Below, one piece after another: positions 56,445 through 62,760 of a stretch of DNA of 64,000 bases. This DNA is from Blastococcus sp. CT_GayMR16 (GTDB taxonomy: Bacteria; Actinomycetota; Actinomycetes; Mycobacteriales; Geodermatophilaceae): NCBI RefSeq assembly GCF_004570875.1, contig NZ_SPQK01000006.1, forward strand, positions 62,001 to 126,000, in the 5' to 3' direction. The notes below the pieces were generated by a model. It was not told where the DNA came from and searched no databases. It saw only the letters and a list, made by a program, of their open reading frames with translations. Each line of letters opens with the position of its first letter. The stretch's first letter is position 1. The translations under genes were made by a program, and so were the position numbers.

Positions 56445-56457
56445 CCTTACCGTAAGG
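56445..56457. promoter_or_regulatory. Shared catabolic motif, site 4 (best palindrome)
   Basis: CCTTACCGTAAGG, a perfect palindrome around its central base, followed by TGTTC. It is 75 bases from the SDR start and 117 from the thiolase start in the divergent region. Confidence 0.6.
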
Positions 56458-56573
56458 TGTTCTACACTGCCGGGAGGGCCGAGTGGTAGTTCCCCCGTAG
56501 CGGGATCGCCGGGTGACCCTCCGTAACCCCCGCCGTTCTCCTGATTCCCTCGAAGCAGCCCAGTGAGGTGCTC

Positions 56574-57746
56574 ATGCCCGACGCCGTGATCGTCAGCGCA
56601 GTCCGAACCGCCATCGGAACGGCCCGCAAGGGCACCCTGGCGGACACCACGCCCGAGGAGATGGCCAAGGTCGTCCTGGAGGAGACCCTCCAGCGCTCCG
56701 GGATCGACCGGGAGCTCGTCGACGACGTCGTCTTCGCCGAGTCCGGCTACGGCGGCGGCGCCATCGCCCGGCACGCCGCGGTCGAGGCCGGCCTGCTCAA
56801 CGCGGGCGGCCAGGCCGTCAACCGGCACTGCGCCGGCAGCCTGACCGCCGTCGGCATCGCCGCCGGCTCGATCAAGTCCGGCATGGACCGCGCCATCGTC
56901 GCCGGCGGCGTCATGTCGGCGTCCCTGTCGCCGCGCCTGCAGCGCCGGGTCCCCGGCACCGAGGACGAGTTCGTGGCGTGGTACCCGCCCACGCACCCGG
57001 ACAGCCCCGAAGCCCCCAACATGGACATGTCGATCAGCGTCGGCTGGAACACGGCGAAGGAAGCCGGCCTGACCCGCGAGGACCAGGACGCCTGGGCCGT
57101 CCGGTCCCACGAGCGGGCGATCGCGGCCATCGACGCCGGCCTGTTCGTCGAGGAGATCGTGCCGATCAAGGCGCTCCGCAAGGACGGCAGCTACGTCGAC
57201 TTCTCCGTCGACGAGCACCCGCGCCGCGGCTCCAGCATGGAGAAGCTCGCGTCGCTCAAGGTGCTCCACCCGGAGATCGAGGGATTCTCGGTGACCGCCG
57301 GCAACGCCAGCGGCGTCAACGACGCGGCCGCGGCGCTCACCATCGTCAGCAGTGACCTCGCGGCATCCGAGGGCCTCGCCCCGATCGCCACGATCCGCAG
57401 CTGGGCGTCGGCCGGCATCGACCCGCGCCTCATGGGCATGGCGCCGCTGCGCGCCATCCCGAAGGTGCTCGAGCGGGCCGGCGTGAAGCAGTCCGACATC
57501 GCCATCTGGGAGATCAACGAGGCGTTCGCGTCCGTCCCGGTCGCGGCCTGCAAGGTGCTCGGCATCGACGAGGAGATCGTCAACATCCACGGCAGCGGCT
57601 GCAGCCTCGGCCACCCGATCGCCGCCACCGGCGCCCGGATGCTGACCACGCTCATCAACGACCTGCGCCGCCGCGGTGGCGGCCTGGGCATCGCGACGAT
57701 GTGCGCCGGCGGCGGCCAGGCCGGCGCCGTCCTCATCGAGGTCTGA
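56574..57746 (+). CDS. Thiolase (acetyl-CoA acyltransferase)
   Basis: A 390-residue classical thiolase: nucleophile C86 in VNRHCAGSLTAVGIAAGSIK, H347 in CSLGHPIAATGARMLTTLIN, C377 in TMCAGGGQAGAVLIEV. Also WEINEAFASVPVAACKVLGI. It cleaves the 3-oxoacyl-CoA formed by the divergent HSD10-like enzyme. ATG 56574 was chosen; an in-frame GTG two codons earlier (56568) overlaps GAGGTG, the likely ribosome site. Followed by a strong hairpin. Confidence 0.9.
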   Translation: MPDAVIVSAVRTAIGTARKGTLADTTPEEMAKVVLEETLQRSGIDRELVDDVVFAESGYGGGAIARHAAVEAGLLNAGGQAVNRHCAGSLTAVGIAAGSIKSGMDRAIVAGGVMSASLSPRLQRRVPGTEDEFVAWYPPTHPDSPEAPNMDMSISVGWNTAKEAGLTREDQDAWAVRSHERAIAAIDAGLFVEEIVPIKALRKDGSYVDFSVDEHPRRGSSMEKLASLKVLHPEIEGFSVTAGNASGVNDAAAALTIVSSDLAASEGLAPIATIRSWASAGIDPRLMGMAPLRAIPKVLERAGVKQSDIAIWEINEAFASVPVAACKVLGIDEEIVNIHGSGCSLGHPIAATGARMLTTLINDLRRRGGGLGIATMCAGGGQAGAVLIEV

Positions 57747-57765
57747 TCCCGCGCTCGTCTCACGC

Positions 57766-57803
57766 ACGACGGCCCGGTCCCCCCGCGGGGGCCGGGCCGT
57801 CGT
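57766..57803. terminator. Bidirectional hairpin terminator
   Basis: ACGACGGCCCGG-T-CCCC pairs with GGGGCCGGGCCGTCGT over 16 bp with one bulged T, between the thiolase and the convergent thioesterase gene. Confidence 0.75.
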
Positions 57804-57813
57804 TCATGTGGGC

Positions 57814-58644
57814 TCAGCGGGCCGCGTGCGGCTCCCGCACCGACCGCATGAGCCCCTCCTGGACGACGGTCGCGACGAGCCGGCCCTGCACGTCGGTGAT
57901 CCGACCCTCGTTGAAGGTGCGTCCGCTGGCGGCCGAGGGCGACGCCTGGTCGTAGAGCAGCCACTCGTCGGCACGGAAGGGCCGCAGGAACCAGAGGGCA
58001 TGGTCGAGCGAGGCCCACTGGAGGCGCGTGCCGGGGTGCAGCAGGGCGCCGGTGCCCAGCAGGCGCATGTCGCTGAGGTAGGTCAGCGCCCCCACGTGGA
58101 CGGCGGGATCGTCCGGCAGGCGGTGGCGGTAGCGCACCCACAGCAGCTGCCGGGCCCGGCCGGGAACGTCCTCGCCCGCGGGCGCCGGCACCTCCGCGGC
58201 CTCCCACTGCGGCCACTCGGCGGCGAAGAACTCGTCCGGGCCGCCGTTCCCGGACACCCCCGGCGCCAGCTCCTCCGGGCGCGGGACCGCCGGGGCGCTG
58301 ACCTGGTGCTCGGGTCCGTCGTCCCCGCGGTGGAACGAGGCCGACATCGAGAAGATCGTCTCGCCGTTCTGCACCGCGCTCACCCGCCGGGTCGCGAAGG
58401 AGCGCCCGTCGCGCACCCGGTCGACGAGGAACACGGTGGGCCGGTCCGGCACCCCCGGCCGGAGGAAGTACCCGTGCAGGGAGTGCACCGGCTGAGCCGG
58501 GTCGACCGTGCCGACGGCGGCCATCATCGCCTGGCCGGCCACCTGCCCGCCGAAGGTGCGGGTCATCCGGGTGGGCACCGGCCGGCCCAGGAAGACGTCC
58601 GCGTCCAGCTGCTCGATGGACAGGACGTCCTGGATGTCGGTCAC
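57814..58644 (-). CDS. Acyl-CoA thioesterase II (TesB-like), copy 2
   Basis: A 276-residue double hot-dog thioesterase: VFLGRPVPTRMTRTFGGQVA, HSLHGYFLRPGVPDRPTVFL, DGRSFATRRVSAVQNGETIF, and at the C-terminus ASLDHALWFLRPFRADEWLL, RTFNEGRITDVQGRLVATVV with the catalytic Asp/Gln region. It releases free acid from acyl-CoA when intermediates accumulate. It is the second gene of a minus-strand pair behind the aldehyde dehydrogenase gene, 31 bases apart. ATG 58644. Confidence 0.87.
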   Translation of the reverse strand: MTDIQDVLSIEQLDADVFLGRPVPTRMTRTFGGQVAGQAMMAAVGTVDPAQPVHSLHGYFLRPGVPDRPTVFLVDRVRDGRSFATRRVSAVQNGETIFSMSASFHRGDDGPEHQVSAPAVPRPEELAPGVSGNGGPDEFFAAEWPQWEAAEVPAPAGEDVPGRARQLLWVRYRHRLPDDPAVHVGALTYLSDMRLLGTGALLHPGTRLQWASLDHALWFLRPFRADEWLLYDQASPSAASGRTFNEGRITDVQGRLVATVVQEGLMRSVREPHAAR

Positions 58645-58675
58645 CGCGCATACCTACCAGGCCGGCAGGCAGCGG

Positions 58676-60121
58676 TCAGAGGGCGGTGCCGATCAGCTTG
58701 ATGTCGAGGTACTCGTCGATCCCGGTCGAGCCACCCTCGCGGCCGGTGCCGCTCTCGCCCACGCCGCCGAAGGGTGCCGCCGCCGACGTCGGGTTGATGT
58801 CGTTGAGGCCGATCATCCCGAACCGCAGCGCCTCGGTGACCCGGATCGAGCGCTTGAGGTCGTTGGTGTAGACGTAGGAGGCCAGGCCGTAGCGGGTGTC
58901 GTTGGCCATGGCGATCGCGTCCGCCTCGTCGTCGAAACCGACGATCGCCGCGATCGGCCCGAAGGTCTCCTCGCGGTAGATCAGCATGTCCGGGGTGACG
59001 TCGGCGAGCACGGTCGGTGCGAAGAAGTTCTGCCCGGTGAGGCCGTCGGGCCGGACCGCGGTGCCGCCGGTGGTCACCCGCGCCCCCTTGGCGACGGCGT
59101 CGTCGACCTGGCGCTGCATCTTCGCCATCGCCGCGCCGTCGATCAGCGGGCCGATCGTGACGCCGTCGGTGGTGCCGGCGCCGACCTTCAGCTTGGCGGC
59201 GCGCGCCGTGAACGCCTCGGTGAACGCCTCGACGTGGGGGCGCTGCACGTAGATGCGGTTGGGGCAGATGCACGCCTGGCCGGTGTTGAGGAAGCGCACC
59301 AGCGCCGCGCCCTTCGCGGCGTGCTCGATGTCGGCGTCGTCGAAGATCAGGAACGGGGCGTGGCCGCCCAGCTCCATCGACACCCGCTTCATGCTCGCCG
59401 CGGCACGTGAGGCGAGCATCATGCCGACCTCGGTGGAGCCGGTGAAGGTGAGCTTGCGGACCTCGTGGGAGTTCAGCCAGACGTCGGACACCGGAGCCGG
59501 GTCCTCGGCGGTCACGAGGTTCGCCACGCCCGCCGGCAGGCCCGCCTCGTGCAGGATCTCGAACACCGCCACGGCGCAGAGCGGCGTCTGCTCGGCCGGC
59601 TTGAGCACGGTGGTGCAGCCGGCCGCGATCGCCGGGGCCACCTTCCGGGTGATCATGGAGATCGGGTAGTTCCAGGGCGTGATCGCCGCGACCACCCCGA
59701 CCGGCTGGCGCAGCACGGTGAACCGCTGGTCGGCGCGGGCGGACGGGATGGTCATCCCGTAGACCCGCTTGGCCTCCTCGGCGAACCACAGCAGGAAGTC
59801 GCCGGCGTACTTCACCTCGGCACGGGCCATCCGGATCGGCTTGCCCTGCTCGCGGGTCATGAGCTGGGCCAGCTCCTCGGCCCGCTCGCCCAGCAGCCGG
59901 TGCGCCCGGACCAGGATCTCCGACCGCTCGTACGCCGTCGTCCGGGACCAGGCGGGGAAGGCCGCGTTCGCGGCGTCGAGGGCCGCGCGGGCGTCGGCCG
60001 CCCCACCGGCCGAGGCCGCGCCGAAGGCGACGTCGGTGCTGGGGTCCAGGACGTCGAACGTCGCGCCGTCGGCCGCCCCGGTCCACTTGCCGTCGATGTA
60101 GAGGGTGGCGGCGTCGGTCAT
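58676..60121 (-). CDS. NAD(P)-dependent aldehyde dehydrogenase
   Basis: A 481-residue aldehyde dehydrogenase. Motifs: TPWNYPISMITRKVAPAIAA (cofactor region), FTGSTEVGMMLASRAAASMK, catalytic Glu at about 250 in VSMELGGHAPFLIFDDADIE and Cys at about 284 in NTGQACICPNRIYVQ. It resembles succinate-semialdehyde dehydrogenases (MARAEVKYAGDFLLWFAEEA, YREETFGPIAAI), but retro-aldol cleavage in this cluster could supply another aldehyde. That would link it to the DUF35/thiolase-like pairs. ATG 60121 with CGGAGGACACC. The divergent region holds shared motif site 5. Confidence 0.88.
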   Translation of the reverse strand: MTDAATLYIDGKWTGAADGATFDVLDPSTDVAFGAASAGGAADARAALDAANAAFPAWSRTTAYERSEILVRAHRLLGERAEELAQLMTREQGKPIRMARAEVKYAGDFLLWFAEEAKRVYGMTIPSARADQRFTVLRQPVGVVAAITPWNYPISMITRKVAPAIAAGCTTVLKPAEQTPLCAVAVFEILHEAGLPAGVANLVTAEDPAPVSDVWLNSHEVRKLTFTGSTEVGMMLASRAAASMKRVSMELGGHAPFLIFDDADIEHAAKGAALVRFLNTGQACICPNRIYVQRPHVEAFTEAFTARAAKLKVGAGTTDGVTIGPLIDGAAMAKMQRQVDDAVAKGARVTTGGTAVRPDGLTGQNFFAPTVLADVTPDMLIYREETFGPIAAIVGFDDEADAIAMANDTRYGLASYVYTNDLKRSIRVTEALRFGMIGLNDINPTSAAAPFGGVGESGTGREGGSTGIDEYLDIKLIGTAL

Positions 60122-60158
60122 GGTGTCCTCCGGGAGACGGCGGCGGTCTTATCGACGA

Positions 60159-60204
60159 GCTTACGGTAGCGCTGTTGACGGAGGCGATGCCCGCCGCCTA
60201 GTGT
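60159..60204 (+). promoter_or_regulatory. Shared catabolic motif, site 5, with adjoining promoter
   Basis: GCTTACGGTAGC (60159-60170), followed by TTGACG (60175-60180), an 18-base spacer and TAGTGT (60199-60204), a plausible plus-strand promoter for the 60289 gene. The motif is immediately upstream of the -35 and 38 bases from the aldehyde dehydrogenase start on the other strand. Confidence 0.5.
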
Positions 60205-60288
60205 CCGCCAGGGTGGGCGTGGGAGCCGGGCAGCGGGAGATCGCCGAGGCTTCTACCGCTACGACGACCGAGACGCAGGAGACCCTCC

Positions 60289-60618
60289 ATGGCTGACCAC
60301 AACGCGATGCTCCTGGCCTGGAGCAGCCCCGTCGACGACGCCGCGGCCGACGAGTTCCACGAGTGGTACGAGGGCACCCACGTGCCCGAGGTGAAGGCCG
60401 CCGTGCCCGGCATCGTCGACGTCCGCCGGTACGGCCTCAACGACGTGACGGCCGAGGGGACGCCGGCCACCCGCTTCCTCGCGATCTACGAGCTGAAGAC
60501 CGACGACCTGGCCGGTGCGGCCCGGGCGCTCGGCGCGGCCGCGGGGCGGTTCACGCCCACGAAGACCATGGACTTCGCCGGCGAGCCGCCGGTGCTGCAG
60601 TGGTACGACGCGCGCTGA
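60289..60618 (+). CDS. Small dimeric alpha/beta-barrel (EthD-like) protein
   Basis: A 109-residue protein. The sequence NAMLLAWSSPVDDAAADEFH followed by EWYEGTHVPEVKAAVPGIVD is the hallmark of EthD/DUF4286-type dimeric ferredoxin-like folds (H-x-W-Y-x-x-x-H-x-P-x-V). These small proteins occur in aromatic and ether catabolism and in polyketide cyclases. His and Trp-Tyr residues could bind a ring compound. Followed 57 bases later by a VOC gene on the same strand. ATG 60289 with GGAGACCCTCC. Confidence 0.75.
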   Translation: MADHNAMLLAWSSPVDDAAADEFHEWYEGTHVPEVKAAVPGIVDVRRYGLNDVTAEGTPATRFLAIYELKTDDLAGAARALGAAAGRFTPTKTMDFAGEPPVLQWYDAR

Positions 60619-60675
60619 ACGACGACTTCCGGGGCGGCATCGCCGTCCCGACGACCTGACGACAGAGGAGCAACG

Positions 60676-61611
60676 ATGCAGAAGACTGTCACCACCACCG
60701 GTGACCACGGGATCGGGATCATGATCCACGTGGTCCACATGACCGACGACGTGGCGAAGCTGACCAAGTTCTACGAGGAGGTCTTCCTCGGCTACACCTA
60801 CCTCGGCCAGGACGAGATCAACTTCCTGCCCAACGAGGACCGCTGGGCCACCCTGATCATGATCGGCGACTACTGCGTCGAGGCCATGGCACCCAACCAG
60901 CCGGTCAACCCCCAGCTGCCGGTCGGCAAGTTCTACACGAAGTTCGGGCAGCACCTGCACTCGGTCGGCTACAAGGTCGACGACCTGGAGGGCCTCGGCG
61001 ATCGGCTGATCGACCAGGGCGTGTACATCGGCAAGCCCGGCGGCGGCAAGATCGAGAAGATGGACCCGGCGACGGTCTACTTCTACCCGAGCCCGCGCGA
61101 CACCGCCGGCCTCATGGTCGAGATGTGCCGTACCGACATGCCCGACGACCCGCGCCTGTCGCCGTACTGGACGTCGATGGCGAGCATGTGGCGCAACAGC
61201 CCGCTGACCATCGACCGCCTCGCCTACGTGACCCTCGGCGTCAAGGACCTCGAGCAGGGCGTGCGCACCTACGTCGACACCATGCAGGCGATCCCGGTGT
61301 CCGAGGGCATCGACGACGAGATCCAGGCGAAGTACCAGATCCTGCACCTCGGCGACTGCCTGCTGCGGCTGGTGGAGCCGCTCGACAAGACGTCGGACCT
61401 CGGCAAGCACGTCGAGCAGTGGGGCAACATGATCTACAGCGTCACGTTCAAGGTGGTCGACCTCGACTCCGCCGAGGAGTGGCTCAACCGCAAGGGCGTC
61501 AAGACCAGCCGGCTGCGCCCCGGCCTGCTCGCGGCCGACCCGGCGGACACCTTCGGTGCGCCGCACTTCTTCACCACCGAGACGGTCCCGAACGACCCGT
61601 TCGAGAGCTGA
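60676..61611 (+). CDS. Tandem VOC-domain protein, 311 aa
   Basis: Two VOC modules: IGIMIHVVHMTDDVAKLTKF to VYFYPSPRDTAGLMVEMCRT, and DRLAYVTLGVKDLEQGVRTY to LAADPADTFGAPHFFTTETV. The first has His (HVVH), HLHSVGY and Glu (LMVEM), a possible 2-His-1-carboxylate metal site; the second begins with Tyr and lacks the first His. The acidic, less Ala-rich sequence differs from the other three tandem VOCs and it may be an extradiol-dioxygenase relative. ATG 60676 with AGAGGAGCAACG. It ends before a 21-bp terminator hairpin. Confidence 0.75.
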   Translation: MQKTVTTTGDHGIGIMIHVVHMTDDVAKLTKFYEEVFLGYTYLGQDEINFLPNEDRWATLIMIGDYCVEAMAPNQPVNPQLPVGKFYTKFGQHLHSVGYKVDDLEGLGDRLIDQGVYIGKPGGGKIEKMDPATVYFYPSPRDTAGLMVEMCRTDMPDDPRLSPYWTSMASMWRNSPLTIDRLAYVTLGVKDLEQGVRTYVDTMQAIPVSEGIDDEIQAKYQILHLGDCLLRLVEPLDKTSDLGKHVEQWGNMIYSVTFKVVDLDSAEEWLNRKGVKTSRLRPGLLAADPADTFGAPHFFTTETVPNDPFES

Positions 61612-61620
61612 CGCCCCGCA

Positions 61621-61666
61621 CGACGAAGGGCCCTGCGCACCGGCTGGTGCGCAGGGCCCTTCGTCG
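61621..61666. terminator. Perfect bidirectional hairpin terminator
   Basis: 21-bp perfectly complementary arms (61621-61641 and 61646-61666) with a GGCT loop, between the convergent VOC and MaoC genes; the strongest hairpin in the window. Confidence 0.9.
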
Positions 61667-61675
61667 TCCCGGGTT

Positions 61676-62101
61676 CTAGCGGGGGAGGAGCACCTCGGCC
61701 GTCCCGGGGGCGAGGGCGTTGCCGTCCTGTTCCTCGGTCCACACGCGCAGGCTGACCCGTCGCCCGTCGGGACCGTCCTCCACGGCCGTCACCTCACCCT
61801 TGGCGGTCACGGTCTGGCCCTTGACGTTGGGACCGCGGAACTGGCAGCTGATCGAGACCAGCGTGCCGTCCTCGCCCATCCAGTTCCGGATGAGGTTGTG
61901 CAGGTAGGACCACTGCAGGTTCCCCATGCCGAAGGCGGTCGGGTAGCCCGCCGCCTGACCGGCCTCGTCGTCCATGTGGATGGGGACGAACTCGTCGTTC
62001 ACCGCCGCGTACCGGTTCCAGTTGGCGAAGCCGGTCTTCCGGGTGAAGGGGGTCAGCTGGTCGCCGACGGCGACCTCGCGGGTCTGTGCCGTGCTGGTCA
62101 T
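61676..62101 (-). CDS. MaoC-type dehydratase, single hot-dog
   Basis: A 141-residue hot-dog protein with the hydratase motif NDEFVPIHMDDEAGQAAGYP (Asp and His of D-x(4)-H) and MGNLQWSYLHNLIRNWMGED. With the next protein upstream (62130-62669, FAS1-like non-catalytic half) it should form a heterodimeric enoyl-CoA hydratase like ChsH1-ChsH2 of sterol side-chain degradation. Here the partner lacks a DUF35 tail, which is provided separately in the cluster. 28 bases separate the two genes. ATG 62101 with GAGAGGACGAGTC. Confidence 0.82.
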   Translation of the reverse strand: MTSTAQTREVAVGDQLTPFTRKTGFANWNRYAAVNDEFVPIHMDDEAGQAAGYPTAFGMGNLQWSYLHNLIRNWMGEDGTLVSISCQFRGPNVKGQTVTAKGEVTAVEDGPDGRRVSLRVWTEEQDGNALAPGTAEVLLPR

Positions 62102-62129
62102 CGACTCGTCCTCTCGTCGTCGTTGGCGC

Positions 62130-62669
62130 TCAGTAGCGGATCAGCGTCGTGCGGCCGCGCTTGACCAGCGCGCCGTCCTGGTTGGTCCAGGTGTCCTCCA
62201 TGACCGTGAAGAGCATCAGGCCGAGCCGGCCGCGACGCTCGGAGTAGGAGGCCAGCCGGTTGACGCCGGTGATGACGTCCCCGGACCGGATGGGAGCGCC
62301 GTACTCGGCCTCCATGCCGCCGTTGAGCATGAACGTCAGCCCCGGCCCCGCGACCCCGATCTGCTTCTCGGTCGAGTCGGGGTCGTTCTGCTCGCCCACG
62401 GCGCCCGACGGGTGGGTGGTCACCTCGGCGGCGGCCCAGGCGAAGGGGTTGAACTCCTCCGGCGCGGTCAGCGGGGCGTCGCCGCGCAGGTAGTGCGCCG
62501 GCGGCTCCTCGGGCCAGTAGACGGCCAGTGCCCAGCGGCGGATGTCGGAGTCGGTCACCGGGAAGCTGACCCGGCGGGCGATCTCCGTCCCGGTGGCGGC
62601 GGCCATCTCCGGGGAGATGTTGGTGTCGGTCTCGGACGCTGTGTCGGTCTCGGACGCTGTGTCGGTCAC
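62130..62669 (-). CDS. MaoC N-terminal (FAS1-like) dehydratase domain protein
   Basis: A 179-residue protein, one FAS1-like hot-dog: FPVTDSDIRRWALAVYWPEE, EEFNPFAWAAAEVTTHPSGA, LNGGMEAEYGAPIRSGDVIT, MLFTVMEDTWTNQDGALVKR. It lacks the hydratase Asp-His pair and so is the substrate-shaping half. The N-terminus contains a tandem D-T-A-S-E-T repeat encoded by an 18-bp DNA repeat (62633-62668), an unusual flexible start; translation might also begin later. Operon partner of the MaoC gene. Confidence 0.8.
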   Translation of the reverse strand: MTDTASETDTASETDTNISPEMAAATGTEIARRVSFPVTDSDIRRWALAVYWPEEPPAHYLRGDAPLTAPEEFNPFAWAAAEVTTHPSGAVGEQNDPDSTEKQIGVAGPGLTFMLNGGMEAEYGAPIRSGDVITGVNRLASYSERRGRLGLMLFTVMEDTWTNQDGALVKRGRTTLIRY

Positions 62670-62760
62670 GGGCGTTCCTCCTCGTGAGGGCGGTCGGCCG
62701 ACGGGGAGGCCCGTCGGATGCGGTCCCGTGGCCGACCGGCCCGGGAGGTCTGGATGCGGC

